In this document: in pieces, positions 36,896 to 45,704 of the stretch
How the letters are laid out: each line of letters opens with the position of its first letter
Position numbering within the stretch: the first letter of the stretch is position 1
Translations under genes and position numbers: made by a program
Notes under the pieces: generated by a model
Told to the model about the DNA's origin: nothing
Seen by the model: only the letters and a program-made list of their open reading frames with translations
The model's database searches: none
Source: Paracoccaceae bacterium
Lineage (GTDB): Bacteria > Pseudomonadota > Alphaproteobacteria > Rhodobacterales > Rhodobacteraceae
Length of the DNA stretch: 64,000 nt
Direction of reading: 5' to 3'
Assembly: GCA_027013095.1 (NCBI GenBank)
Contig: JALUYI010000014.1
Location: forward strand, 1-64,000

Positions 36896-38290
36896 ATGAG
36901 CAATACCCGCACCGAGTCTGACAGTTTCGGCCCCCTTGAGGTTCCCGCCGACAAATATTGGGGTGCGCAAACCCAACGCAGCCTGCAGAATTTCCGCATC
37001 GGCTGGGAGCGCCAGCCCCTTGCCGTGGTTCATGCGCTTGGCATCATCAAGATGGCCTGCGCGCGGGAAAACATGAAGCAGGGGCGCCTTGACCGGATGC
37101 GCGGCGATGCCATTGTGGCCGCCGCCGAGGAGGTGATCGACGGCAAGTTCGACGATAATTTCCCGCTGGTGGTCTGGCAAACGGGATCGGGCACGCAAAG
37201 CAACATGAACGCCAACGAGGTGATCTCGAACCGGGCGATCGAGTTGCTCGGGGGCACCATAGGCTCCAAGGATCCGGTCCACCCCAATGACCATGTGAAC
37301 ATGGGGCAGAGTTCAAACGACACCTTTCCGACCGCCATGCATATCGCCGCCGCGCGGACCGCGAACGATCTGCTTTTGCCGAACCTGCGCCACCTTCACG
37401 GCGCTCTGCAGGCCAAGGTTCAGGCCTTTGCCGAGATCATCAAGATTGGCCGCACCCACACGCAGGACGCCACCCCCCTGACCTTGGGGCAGGAATTCTC
37501 GGGCTACGCCTTTCAGGTTGCGCAAGGGATCAAGAGAATCGAACATGCTCTTGAAAACATTTATTATCTTGCCCAAGGGGGGACGGCTGTTGGCACCGGC
37601 CTCAACACCAAAAAGGGCTGGAGCGAGATGGTCGCCGCCGAAATCGCCCAGATTTCCGGCCTGCCGTTCAAGACTGCCCCGAACAAGTTCGAAGCGCTGG
37701 CCGCCCATGACGCCATTGTTGAAATGTCAGGCGCCCTCAAGACCGTCGCCGCCAGCCTGTTCAAGATCGCCAACGACATCCGTCTGCTGGGCTCGGGGCC
37801 GCGCTGCGGTCTGGGCGAGCTGATCCTTCCCGAGAATGAGCCCGGTTCATCGATCATGCCCGGCAAGGTCAATCCAACCCAGGTCGAGGCCATGACCCAA
37901 GCGGCCATTCACGTCATGGGGAATGACGCGGCGATCGGCTTTGCTGGCAGTCAGGGGCAGTTCGAGCTGAACGTCTATAACCCGATGATGATCTATAACC
38001 TGTTACAATCCATGCAGCTTTTGGGGGATGCGGCGCTCAGCTTTACCGATAATTGCGTCGTCGGGATCGTCGCCAACAAAGAGCGGATCACCGAGTTGAT
38101 GCAAAACAGCCTGATGTTGGTCACGGCGCTGGCGCCCGAAATCGGCTATGACAAGGCGACCAAAGTGGCCAAAACCGCGCATAAATCCGGCACCACCCTG
38201 AAAGAGGCGGCCATCAGCCTTGGCTATGTGGACGCCGAGACCTTTGATCGGGTCGTGCGCCCGGAAAACATGATCGGGCCGCGGGACTGA
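36896..38290 (+). CDS. fumC: Fumarate hydratase class II
   Basis: This iron-independent fumarase of the TCA cycle has about 464 residues from the ATG at 36896 (GGAG about 8 nt upstream). Motifs: [56 protein letters not shown] and the family signature [13 protein letters not shown] with the catalytic serine region. The upstream in-frame extension to 36836 overlaps the methyltransferase gene and is unlikely to be used. The gene is followed by DUF4169 after 2 nt. Confidence 0.95.
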   Translation: MSNTRTESDSFGPLEVPADKYWGAQTQRSLQNFRIGWERQPLAVVHALGIIKMACARENMKQGRLDRMRGDAIVAAAEEVIDGKFDDNFPLVVWQTGSGTQSNMNANEVISNRAIELLGGTIGSKDPVHPNDHVNMGQSSNDTFPTAMHIAAARTANDLLLPNLRHLHGALQAKVQAFAEIIKIGRTHTQDATPLTLGQEFSGYAFQVAQGIKRIEHALENIYYLAQGGTAVGTGLNTKKGWSEMVAAEIAQISGLPFKTAPNKFEALAAHDAIVEMSGALKTVAASLFKIANDIRLLGSGPRCGLGELILPENEPGSSIMPGKVNPTQVEAMTQAAIHVMGNDAAIGFAGSQGQFELNVYNPMMIYNLLQSMQLLGDAALSFTDNCVVGIVANKERITELMQNSLMLVTALAPEIGYDKATKVAKTAHKSGTTLKEAAISLGYVDAETFDRVVRPENMIGPRD

Positions 38291-38292
38291 GG

Positions 38293-38466
38293 ATGGGGCA
38301 GGTTGTCAACCTCAGGCGCGCGCGAAAATCTGCCGCCAAAGCCAAGGCGCGCGCAGAGGCCGACGCCAATGCGGCGCGCTTTGGGTTGAGTGCGCAAGAG
38401 CGACGGCAACAGGCCAAGGCTGCGCGCCATCTCGATCTGCACCGGCGCGAGACCGAGGATGGATAG
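38293..38466 (+). CDS. DUF4169-like small basic protein
   Basis: A 57-residue product, MGQVVNLRRARKSAAKAK at the start, then a basic/alanine-rich helix and RRQQAKAARHLDLHRRE at the end. It fits the short DUF4169 family common in Rhodobacterales. It starts 2 nt after the fumC stop with GAGG directly upstream and overlaps the next small gene by 8 nt. Translational coupling to fumC is likely. Function unknown; the basic composition suggests RNA or ribosome binding. Confidence 0.75.
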   Translation: MGQVVNLRRARKSAAKAKARAEADANAARFGLSAQERRQQAKAARHLDLHRRETEDG

Positions 38467-38677
38467 CCGCCCGCGCAAACATTCACTGACCCTGAGGGGG
38501 CATCGGACCTCGGTCTCGCTCGAGGATGAGTTCTGGCAGGCGTTCTGCGATATAGCGCAGGAAAAAGGACTGTCAATCAACGCGTTGGCGACCGAAGTTG
38601 ATGTAAAGCGCGGGTTTGATATCGGTCTGGCAAGCGCCATCCGCCTGTATGTTCTGCGCGCCTTACGTCAATCCTGA
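38459..38677 (+). CDS. Ribbon-helix-helix (RHH_4) domain protein
   Basis: The 72-residue protein starts MDSRPRKHSLTLRGHRTSV and continues SLEDEFWQAFCDIAQEKGLSINALATEVD (cited in part), the strand-helix-helix pattern of the RHH_4 family. These are small dimeric proteins that are probably DNA-binding. It overlaps the DUF4169 gene by 8 nt, so fumC, DUF4169 and this gene form one unit. Targets are unknown. The start is chosen by that overlap and by conserved length. Confidence 0.75.
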   Translation: MDSRPRKHSLTLRGHRTSVSLEDEFWQAFCDIAQEKGLSINALATEVDVKRGFDIGLASAIRLYVLRALRQS

Positions 38678-38723
38678 GGCCGTTTGGAATTTGTGATCAC
38701 ATGCGTGATCAATGGCTCTACAC

Positions 38724-40022
38724 CTAAAGACGATCCCGCAGCGCATACCAGCTCATGGCCAGAACCAACAGCGGCCAGCGCAGAACCGTGCCGCCGGGGA
38801 AATCGGGGGCTGGCAGATCGGCCATCAAGTCAAAGCGCCCGGCCTGACCGGCGATTCCGTCGGCCAGAATTTTCCCCGCCAGCGTTGCCATCGCCACCCC
38901 GTGGCCGGAAAAACCGCCAATGCTCAGGATGTTACCGTTGAGACGCAAAAAGCTGGGCATCCGCGAGCGGGTAATACCCAAAGTTCCGCCCCACGCATAG
39001 TCGATCCTGACCTCGCGTAGCTGCGGAAACACCTTTCGCATCGGTTTTCGCACCACGGCGGCAATATCGCGGGGAAAGCGGTAGCCATAGCTTTCGCCAC
39101 CGCCAAACAGCAGCCGTTGATCCTGTGACAGGCGAAAATAATTGATCACAAAACGGCTGTCGGCGACGGCGTGATTGTCGCGGATGATGGTTTTGGCCTG
39201 CTCGCCCAGTGGGGCGGTTGCGACGATGAAATTGTTGATCGGCATGATCCGGCGGCCAAGGGGCGGGACAAGGTCACCGTGATAGCCGTTCATCGCCAGT
39301 GCCACATGATCGGCGGTGACTTGGGCGGTTTGGGTTGCTAGGCGCGCAGGGCAACCGGCCTTTAGCCGAACGACGCGGCTGTTTTCAAAGATTCGAACGC
39401 CGGCCGCCTGGGCGGCGCGGGCAAGGCCGAGGGCGTAGTTCAACGGATGCAGATGTCCACCGCCCATGTCCAGCGTGCCCCCGTGATAGTCATTTGAGCC
39501 CACAAGGTCACGGATTTCTTGTGAAGAAAGCGCCCTAATCAAATGATAATCATAGATTTTATTCATATGTTCGGCATGGGCATGGCTGCCTGCAACATCG
39601 CGTTTGCGGTGATCGGCCTCGATAATTCCATCCGCCCAGCCACAGGATATCCGGTGCCGCGCGATCAGCTCGCGGACCAGAGCGACGCTGTCCAGAGACA
39701 TATCCCACAACTGCTGCGCCCGGGCCATTCCGACGGCTTTTTCCAGATCTTCCTGCCCGACGCGCTGCCCGGTTCCCACCTGTCCGCCGTTGCGCCCTGA
39801 TGCGCCAAAGCCGACGCGATGCGCTTCGAGCAGGACGACATCAAGGCCCTGTTCGGCCAGATGCAGGGCTGCGGACAATCCCGCATAGCCGCCCCCGACG
39901 ACGCAGACATCGCAGCTGATATCCCCCTCTGCCGTGGCGAACGGCGGCAGGAAAGAGGCGGTCGCGGCGTAATACGAGGCCGGATATTGCCCCGGCCGGT
40001 CGTTGACGGTCAGGATATCCAT
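38724..40022 (-). CDS. FAD-dependent gamma-glutamylputrescine/amine oxidase (PuuB-like)
   Basis: The 432-residue DAO-family flavoprotein has the dinucleotide motif CDVCVVGGGYAGLSAALHLAEQG (cited in part) near residue 40 and the PuuB-like preface YPASYYAATA. The segment RNGGQVGTGQR is typical of gamma-glutamylputrescine oxidoreductases, and GGFSGHGVAMATLAGKILAD closes the FAD fold. It probably oxidises (glutamyl)putrescine to an aldehyde with release of hydrogen peroxide and ammonia. It is the second gene of a minus-strand unit and starts 1 nt before the stop of the aminotransferase gene. Confidence 0.8.
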   Translation of the reverse strand: MDILTVNDRPGQYPASYYAATASFLPPFATAEGDISCDVCVVGGGYAGLSAALHLAEQGLDVVLLEAHRVGFGASGRNGGQVGTGQRVGQEDLEKAVGMARAQQLWDMSLDSVALVRELIARHRISCGWADGIIEADHRKRDVAGSHAHAEHMNKIYDYHLIRALSSQEIRDLVGSNDYHGGTLDMGGGHLHPLNYALGLARAAQAAGVRIFENSRVVRLKAGCPARLATQTAQVTADHVALAMNGYHGDLVPPLGRRIMPINNFIVATAPLGEQAKTIIRDNHAVADSRFVINYFRLSQDQRLLFGGGESYGYRFPRDIAAVVRKPMRKVFPQLREVRIDYAWGGTLGITRSRMPSFLRLNGNILSIGGFSGHGVAMATLAGKILADGIAGQAGRFDLMADLPAPDFPGGTVLRWPLLVLAMSWYALRDRL

Positions 40023-40023
40023 G

Positions 40024-41418
40024 TCAGGCTGGAGTCATCAGCCCTTCGGCCTTCAGGCGCGCCTCGGTCTGGTCCAGCGCCCGGCTGGCGCGGTCGATAA
40101 GGCTGTCGATCTCGTCTTTTGTGATCACAAGCGGCGGAGAGATGATCATGCTGTCGCGCACATGGCGCATGATCAACTTGTTTTCAAAGCAGAAATCGCG
40201 GCAGATCGTGCCGACGGTGCCGGCCGGCGCGGCAAAGGCTGCGCGCGCCTGTTTGTCCGGTGTCAGTTCGATGGCCGCCATCAGTCCCGAGATCCGCGCT
40301 TCGCCCACCAGCGGATGATCGGCCAGCGCCTTCCAGCGACGACTGAGATAGGGGCCGGTCTCGTCCCGGACCGTATCGACGATCTTTTCCTCTTCGAGAA
40401 TCCGCAGGTTTTCCAACGCCACCGCACAAGAGACCGGGTGCCCGGAATAGGTGTAACCGTGGTTGAAGTCGGCGCTGTCGATCACCTCGGCGACGGCATC
40501 GCTGACCACCGAGGCGCCGATCGGGGCATAGCCCGAACTCAGCCCCTTGGCGATGGTCATGATGTCGGGGCGGATGCTGTAGGTCTGGCTGCCGAACCAG
40601 CTTCCGGTGCGGCCAAAGCCACAGATTACCTCATCGGCGATCAGCAGGATCTCGTGGGCGTCGCAAATCCGCTGGATCTCGGGCCAGTAGCTGTCCGGAG
40701 GCACGATAACCGCACCCGCGCCCTGCACCGGCTCGGCGATAAAGGCGGCGACATTGTCTTCGCCGAGGCGCTCGATTTCCGCCTCCAGCGCCTGCGCTGC
40801 CTTGATTCCGAAATCGTCCGGCGTCATGTCGCCCCCCTCGGCCCACCAGAACGGTTGGGCGATATGGGTGATGTCGGGAATTGGCAGCCCGCCCTGGGCG
40901 TGCATCGGTGCCATCCCGCCAAGGCTGGCCGCCCCCATGGTTGAGCCATGATAGGCATTCACGCGGCTGATGATGGTCTTTTTGCTGGGCTTGCCCTTTA
41001 GCGCCCAATAGTGGCGCACAAGGCGGATGTTGGTGTCATTGGCATCCGAGCCGCCATTGGCGAAAAAAAGGTGATTCAAAGGCCCCGGCAACAGCTCGGC
41101 CAGTTTTTTCGCCAGCGCCACCACCGGTGGGTGGGTGGTCTGGAAAAACGTGTTGTAATAGGGCAGTTCCTGCATCTGGGCAAAGGCCGCCCGGGCCAGT
41201 TCGTCGCGCCCATAGCCGATGTTGACGCACCAGAGCCCCGCCATCGCGTCCAGCAATTCCACCCCATCGGTGTCGGTCAGGGTCGAGCCCTTGGCCCGCG
41301 CAATGACCCGGGCACCCTTGGCGCCCAGGGCCGCATCGTTGGTAAAGGGATGCATGTGATGCGCTGCATCCAGCGCCTGCAATTCGGCTGTGGGCATTTG
41401 ATTGAAAAGGCGGGACAT
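40024..41418 (-). CDS. Class III aminotransferase, putrescine-pyruvate (SpuC) type
   Basis: This 464-residue PLP enzyme belongs to the omega-aminotransferase branch. The N-terminus has DAAHHMHPFTN, then DGVELLDAMAGLWCVNIGYGR, the PLP phosphate region FANGGSDANDT, the Asp in LIADEVICGFGRTG and the Schiff-base lysine in MTIAKGLSSGYAPIG. This matches putrescine-pyruvate or beta-alanine-type aminotransferases. With the adjacent oxidase and PotFGHI it suggests two routes of putrescine use. Upstream sequence carries two TGATCA-centred palindromes (41487-41523). Confidence 0.85.
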   Translation of the reverse strand: MSRLFNQMPTAELQALDAAHHMHPFTNDAALGAKGARVIARAKGSTLTDTDGVELLDAMAGLWCVNIGYGRDELARAAFAQMQELPYYNTFFQTTHPPVVALAKKLAELLPGPLNHLFFANGGSDANDTNIRLVRHYWALKGKPSKKTIISRVNAYHGSTMGAASLGGMAPMHAQGGLPIPDITHIAQPFWWAEGGDMTPDDFGIKAAQALEAEIERLGEDNVAAFIAEPVQGAGAVIVPPDSYWPEIQRICDAHEILLIADEVICGFGRTGSWFGSQTYSIRPDIMTIAKGLSSGYAPIGASVVSDAVAEVIDSADFNHGYTYSGHPVSCAVALENLRILEEEKIVDTVRDETGPYLSRRWKALADHPLVGEARISGLMAAIELTPDKQARAAFAAPAGTVGTICRDFCFENKLIMRHVRDSMIISPPLVITKDEIDSLIDRASRALDQTEARLKAEGLMTPA

Positions 41419-41486
41419 CGCGTTCTCCTGATCGACGGTGGATTTGGCGCAATCCGGCTGGGGCTTGCGAACCTGTCCTCATAATA

Positions 41487-41523
41487 TGATCAAAAATGGC
41501 GGCGTCAATTCAATTTGATCAAA
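41487..41523. promoter_or_regulatory. Two TGATCA-centred operator candidates before the aminotransferase
   Basis: TATGATCAAA is centred at 41487-41492 and the perfect palindrome TTTGATCAAA lies at 41514-41523. They are 69-105 bp upstream of the aminotransferase start and directly behind the GntR gene. The same core recurs before potF (42391-42402). Probable binding sites of the adjacent FCD-type GntR regulator. Confidence 0.55.
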
Positions 41524-41531
41524 AAGGTCCT

Positions 41532-42245
41532 TCAGTCCCAGCCAAAGTTCTGCCGTACGATCTCGAACCCTTGGCTGATGTCTTCGAGAATGGCCTTGGC
41601 GGTGGCGTTTTCATCATTTGCTGCCAGCGCCAGCAGCGCCTCGTCGTGCTGATCCTCAAGGTTTGCGGTCCCGTATTTCCCTGAAATGATACGGTAAAGC
41701 GGGCCGAACTGCAGCCACAACGCCTCGGCCATGGGCAGCAGGATGCGTGAGTGCGCCTGCCCGTAGAGGGTAAAGTGAAAGCGGTGGTTGTGGCGCATGT
41801 AACCCTTGACGTCGCCGGTCTCGATCGACAGGTTCAGGTCGTCGTCGATCGCGCGCAGTTGCTGGATCGTCTCAGGGGTCATGCGTCGGGCGGCCATCTG
41901 GGCCAGACGTGGTTCGATTTCGCTTCTGGCAAAGGTCAGTTCGGCAAAACCGGCGGCGTCAATCCGCGGCACCAGAACCCGCCGGTTGCCCTGAAACTGC
42001 AGTGCCCCTTCGGCGGTCAGGCGGCGGATTGCCTCGCGCACCGGCGTCATCGAGACCCCGAATTCCGCCTCCAGCCCCTGAATGGTCACGCTCTGCCCCG
42101 GGGCCAGATCGCCAAACAGGATTTTGTCCCGGATGCGCCGATAGACGGTTTCATGCGCCGGCAGTTTGGCACACTTGCGCGCGCGCGAACGCGTCTGGGG
42201 CTGGGCTGGCGCGCCGGGTTCTGAGGAGAGCATTGGATAAGGCAT
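41532..42245 (-). CDS. GntR-family (FCD domain) transcriptional regulator
   Basis: 237 residues from the ATG at 42245; a second ATG at 42233 is possible. The N-terminal winged helix has ETVYRRIRDKILFGDLAPGQ, VSMTPVREAIRRLTAEGAL and NRRVLVP; the C-terminal part is the all-helical FCD ligand domain with HNRFHFTLY and HDEALLALAAND. It sits between the putrescine catabolic genes and the pot operon and most likely controls both, via the TGATCA sites. The same frame stays open far upstream across the pot genes, but that extension is antisense to them and not expected to be coding. Confidence 0.85.
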   Translation of the reverse strand: MPYPMLSSEPGAPAQPQTRSRARKCAKLPAHETVYRRIRDKILFGDLAPGQSVTIQGLEAEFGVSMTPVREAIRRLTAEGALQFQGNRRVLVPRIDAAGFAELTFARSEIEPRLAQMAARRMTPETIQQLRAIDDDLNLSIETGDVKGYMRHNHRFHFTLYGQAHSRILLPMAEALWLQFGPLYRIISGKYGTANLEDQHDEALLALAANDENATAKAILEDISQGFEIVRQNFGWD

Positions 42246-42390
42246 TGGATTCTGTCGCCCGCATGCTAAGATTTCGATAGGCCCACGCCAGCCGTGGCAC
42301 AAGACAACGCCGGACGCGGGGCCGCCGAACGCAGGGTCCGACGGCAGGCCAATGCTATAGAATAAAGTTTTGGCTTGCAAATTCGGATGT

Positions 42391-42402
42391 ATTTGATCAA
42401 AT
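42391..42402. promoter_or_regulatory. ATTTGATCAAAT operator candidate upstream of potF
   Basis: A perfect 12-bp palindrome 48 bp upstream of the potF start codon, sharing the TTTGATCAAA core with the sites at 41487-41523. Its placement near the promoter would suit repression of polyamine uptake by the GntR regulator. Confidence 0.55.
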
Positions 42403-42449
42403 TCGAGCCACAAATATTGCGGCGCGCGCCGCCACGAGGGAGACACGAC

Positions 42450-43556
42450 ATGATATCCGCGAAAACATCCATGAAAACATCGCTTCTGGGGGCGGCGCTG
42501 GCGTCCCTGATGCTGACCGTTCCAGCCGTGGCCGAGGAAATCCACGTTTACAACTGGTCCGACTATATCGACACGTCCCTGCTGACCAAGTTTCAGAAAG
42601 AGACCGGGATCAAGGTGGTTTACGACACGTTTGATTCCAACGAGGTGCTCGAAACCAAATTGCTGGCCGGCTCGACCGGCTATGATGTCGTTGTGCCTTC
42701 GGCGTCGTTTCTGGCGCGCCAGATCAAGGCCGGTGTGTTCCAGAAACTGGACAAATCCAAGCTGCCCAACCTGAAAAACGTCTGGCCGGAGATTGCCAAG
42801 CAGGTCGCGCTCTACGACCCGGGCAATCAATACGCGGTGAACTATATGTGGGGCACCACCGGTATCGGCTATAACATCGACAAGGTCAAAGAGGTGCTTG
42901 GGCCCAACGCGCCGGTGAACAGCTGGTCTCTGGTGTTCGATCCGGCCAACATGAAAAAGCTGCAGAAATGCGGGGTGCACTTTCTTGACGCCCCGACCGA
43001 GATGATTCCGGCGGCGCTGAACTATATCGGTGAGAACCCCGATAGCAAGGATGCCACCGTGATCAAAAAGGCCGAGCCGGTCCTGCAGGCGGTGCGCCCC
43101 TATGTGCGCAAGTTCCACAGTTCGGAATATATCAATGCGCTGGCCAACGGCGAAATTTGCGTGGCGATCGGCTGGTCGGGGGACGTCCTGATGGCCCGCG
43201 ATCGGGCGGCCGAGGCCAAGAATGGCGTCAAGATTGCCTATTCCATCCCCAAGGAAGGGGCGGTGATGTGGTTTGACGAAATGGCCATCCCGGCCGATGC
43301 CCCAAACCCGTCGGGGGCGCTGAAATTCATCAATTTCATGCTGGACGCCAAGAACGCCGCGGCGGCGACGAACTATGTCAACTACGCCAACGGCAACCTC
43401 GCTTCGCAGAAATATATCGACAAGGGTATTCTTGCCGATACGGCCATCTATCCCGACGCGAAAACGGTGAAAAAGCTGTATATTACAACGCCTTACAACG
43501 CCAAGATCCAAAAACTGGTGACCCGTATCTGGACCCGTGTGAAAACCGGGAACTAA
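42450..43556 (+). CDS. potF: Polyamine ABC transporter substrate-binding protein
   Basis: Periplasmic putrescine-binding protein. About 368 residues from the ATG at 42450, with GAGGGAG 7 nt upstream. A signal peptide (LLGAALASLMLTVPAVA) is cleaved near residue 27. The mature start EEIHVYNWSDYID is the PotF/PotD signature, followed by YDVVVPSASFLARQ and YMWGTTGIGYN. Ligand-contacting tryptophans and Asp residues of PotF appear conserved (WSDY, WGTTG, WSGD). It opens the pot operon; potG follows after 84 nt. Confidence 0.92.
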   Translation: MISAKTSMKTSLLGAALASLMLTVPAVAEEIHVYNWSDYIDTSLLTKFQKETGIKVVYDTFDSNEVLETKLLAGSTGYDVVVPSASFLARQIKAGVFQKLDKSKLPNLKNVWPEIAKQVALYDPGNQYAVNYMWGTTGIGYNIDKVKEVLGPNAPVNSWSLVFDPANMKKLQKCGVHFLDAPTEMIPAALNYIGENPDSKDATVIKKAEPVLQAVRPYVRKFHSSEYINALANGEICVAIGWSGDVLMARDRAAEAKNGVKIAYSIPKEGAVMWFDEMAIPADAPNPSGALKFINFMLDAKNAAAATNYVNYANGNLASQKYIDKGILADTAIYPDAKTVKKLYITTPYNAKIQKLVTRIWTRVKTGN

Positions 43557-43640
43557 GGTCATCGCGAAACCTCGTCCCCCCGCCTTTTGCCTTTGCGCAA
43601 CATTCAGGCGGGGGGCGCATCTCGCTAAAGAGCCCCGACC

Positions 43641-44789
43641 ATGACCCGCCCGGACCCCAGCCCAACCACTGTCTTTGCCCCTTGGGATGACCCTGATGAA
43701 CCGCCCCTGATCCGTTTTGACAATGTCACCAAGCGGTTTGGCGATTTTACCGCGATCAGCGGTCTGACCCTTGATATCTATGCGCGTGAATTCTTTGCCC
43801 TGCTGGGGCCCTCGGGCTGCGGCAAGACCACCCTGATGCGGATGCTGGCAGGGTTTGAGACCCCCAGCGAAGGCGTGATTTCTCTTGGCGGACAGGACAT
43901 CGGTCCGGTGCCGCCCAACAAGCGGCCGGTCAACATGATGTTTCAGTCCTATGCGCTGTTTCCGCATCTGAGCGTCGCCGACAACATCGCCTTTGGACTC
44001 AAACGCTCGGGCAATATGACACGCCAGCAGATCAGCGCGCGGGTCGATGAGATGCTGGAGCTGGTGCAGCTGGGCAAGTTCGGCAAGCGCAAGCCGCACC
44101 AGATTTCCGGCGGGCAACGACAGCGGGTCGCATTGGCGCGGGCGCTGGCCAAGGCCCCGAAACTGTTGTTGCTGGACGAGCCGCTGGCGGCGTTGGATAA
44201 AAAGCTGCGCGCTGAAACACAGTTTGAGCTGATGGACATTCAGGAAAAGCTGGGCACCACCTTTGTCATCGTCACCCATGATCAGGAAGAGGCGATGACG
44301 GTGGCCAGCCGCGTTGCGGTTATGGATCACGGCCGCCTCGTGCAGGTGGCCACGCCCGAGCGGATCTATGAGTTTCCCAACTCGCGTTATGTCGCCGATT
44401 TCATCGGTGAAGTGAACCTTCTGGACGGCGCGGTCCTGCGCAAGACCAAGGCGGGCCTGACGATTTCATGGGCCGAGGGGCAGCCGCCGATTGCCGCGCA
44501 GGGGCCCGAGGACCTGCAGAAGGGGGCAAACTGTACCTTCGCCATCCGCCCCGAAAAGATCACGATCTCGTCGGACAAACCCGAGGGTTGCGCCAACGCG
44601 CTGTCCGGGCGGGTGCTGGATATTGGCTATCTCGGCAATATCTCGACCTACCATGTGGAGCTGGCCAACGGTCAGGTGATCAAGGCGCAGATGGCCAACA
44701 ACCGTCGCCTGTCGCGCCGGGCCTTTAGCTGGGACGACGAGGTCTGGCTGTCCTTTACGGACAGCGCCGGCGTCGTCCTTACGGCCTGA
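43641..44789 (+). CDS. potG: Polyamine ABC transporter ATP-binding protein
   Basis: 382 residues. The nucleotide-binding domain has Walker A GPSGCGKTT, Q-loop MMFQSYALFP, signature ISGGQRQRVALARAL and Walker B LLLLDEPLAALD; the C-terminal third is the TOBE regulatory domain (FAIRPEKITI). The order potF-potG-potH-potI is as in E. coli. It powers import from the cytoplasmic side. The ATG at 43641 follows AAAGAG about 9-14 nt upstream. potH begins 18 nt after its stop. Confidence 0.93.
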   Translation: MTRPDPSPTTVFAPWDDPDEPPLIRFDNVTKRFGDFTAISGLTLDIYAREFFALLGPSGCGKTTLMRMLAGFETPSEGVISLGGQDIGPVPPNKRPVNMMFQSYALFPHLSVADNIAFGLKRSGNMTRQQISARVDEMLELVQLGKFGKRKPHQISGGQRQRVALARALAKAPKLLLLDEPLAALDKKLRAETQFELMDIQEKLGTTFVIVTHDQEEAMTVASRVAVMDHGRLVQVATPERIYEFPNSRYVADFIGEVNLLDGAVLRKTKAGLTISWAEGQPPIAAQGPEDLQKGANCTFAIRPEKITISSDKPEGCANALSGRVLDIGYLGNISTYHVELANGQVIKAQMANNRRLSRRAFSWDDEVWLSFTDSAGVVLTA

Positions 44790-44807
44790 GGGATGGGAAA
44801 GGTCGGC

Positions 44808-45704
44808 ATGAATCTGCGCAGACTGGCCCTGATCGCAGTTCCCTACGGCTGGCTCTTGCTGCTGTTTCTGGTGCCTTTCGGCATCGTTCTGAAGATTTCG
44901 CTGTCAGATCAGGCACTGGCCATTCCTCCCTATACCCCGACCTTTGATCTGGCCGGAGGCTGGGCCGGGATCAAAAGCTTTTTCACCGGTCTCGATCTAG
45001 AGAATTTTACCTATCTCACAACCGACAACCTTTATTGGAAGGCGTATCTGTCGAGCGTCTGGATCGCTACGCTCTCGACCCTTCTGACGCTGCTGGCCGG
45101 CTATCCCATCGCCTATGCCATGGCCCGCGCCCGTCCCGAGTGGCGCCCGACCCTGATGATGCTGGTGATCCTGCCGTTCTGGACCTCGTTCTTGATCCGC
45201 ATCTACGCCTGGATCGGCATTCTCGGACAGACCGGATATCTCAACCAGCTTCTGCTCTGGAGCGGGCTGATTTCCAAGCCGCTGGTTATTCTGAATACGC
45301 CGGTTGCGGTCTATATCGGCATCATCTATGCCTATCTGCCTTTCATGGTGCTGCCGATCTACGCGACGCTGGAAAAGCTGGATAGCGACCTGCTGGAGGC
45401 CGCCGAGGACCTCGGCTGCTCGCGCTTTTCCGCCTTCTGGCTGGTCACCTTCCCGCTGTCGCGCCCGGGGGTCATTGCCGGCTGCTTTCTGGTCTTTATC
45501 CCAGTTGTGGGCGAGTTCGTGATCCCCTCGCTGCTGGGCGGATCGCGCACCCTTATGATTGGCAAGGTTCTGTGGGACGAGTTCTTTTCCAACCGCGACT
45601 GGCCCACCGCCAGCGCCGTTGCGGTGGTGCTGCTTCTGATCCTGATCGTCCCGATCATTCTGTTTCAGCGTCACCAGCAACGCCAGCAGGAGCTTGACGC
45701 ATGA
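44808..45704 (+). CDS. potH: Polyamine ABC transporter permease
   Basis: About 298 residues with six predicted membrane helices, beginning LRRLALIAVPYGWLLLLFLVPF (cited in part). The ABC-permease EAA loop is EAAEDLGCSRFSAFWLVTFPLSRPG, cited in part. I chose the ATG at 44808, which has GGAAAGG at 6 nt; an ATG at 44793 lies too close to its own GAGGG. It pairs with PotI in the membrane. Its last four bases overlap potI (ATGA). Confidence 0.9.
   Translation: MNLRRLALIAVPYGWLLLLFLVPFGIVLKISLSDQALAIPPYTPTFDLAGGWAGIKSFFTGLDLENFTYLTTDNLYWKAYLSSVWIATLSTLLTLLAGYPIAYAMARARPEWRPTLMMLVILPFWTSFLIRIYAWIGILGQTGYLNQLLLWSGLISKPLVILNTPVAVYIGIIYAYLPFMVLPIYATLEKLDSDLLEAAEDLGCSRFSAFWLVTFPLSRPGVIAGCFLVFIPVVGEFVIPSLLGGSRTLMIGKVLWDEFFSNRDWPTASAVAVVLLLILIVPIILFQRHQQRQQELDA

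Noticed and set aside
41532-44330. A 932-codon frame open on the minus strand across potF and potG
   Set aside because: Only the last about 237 codons (42245 to 41532) match a real protein, the GntR regulator. The rest is antisense to well-supported pot genes and has no recognisable motifs; long antisense frames are common in high-G+C DNA.
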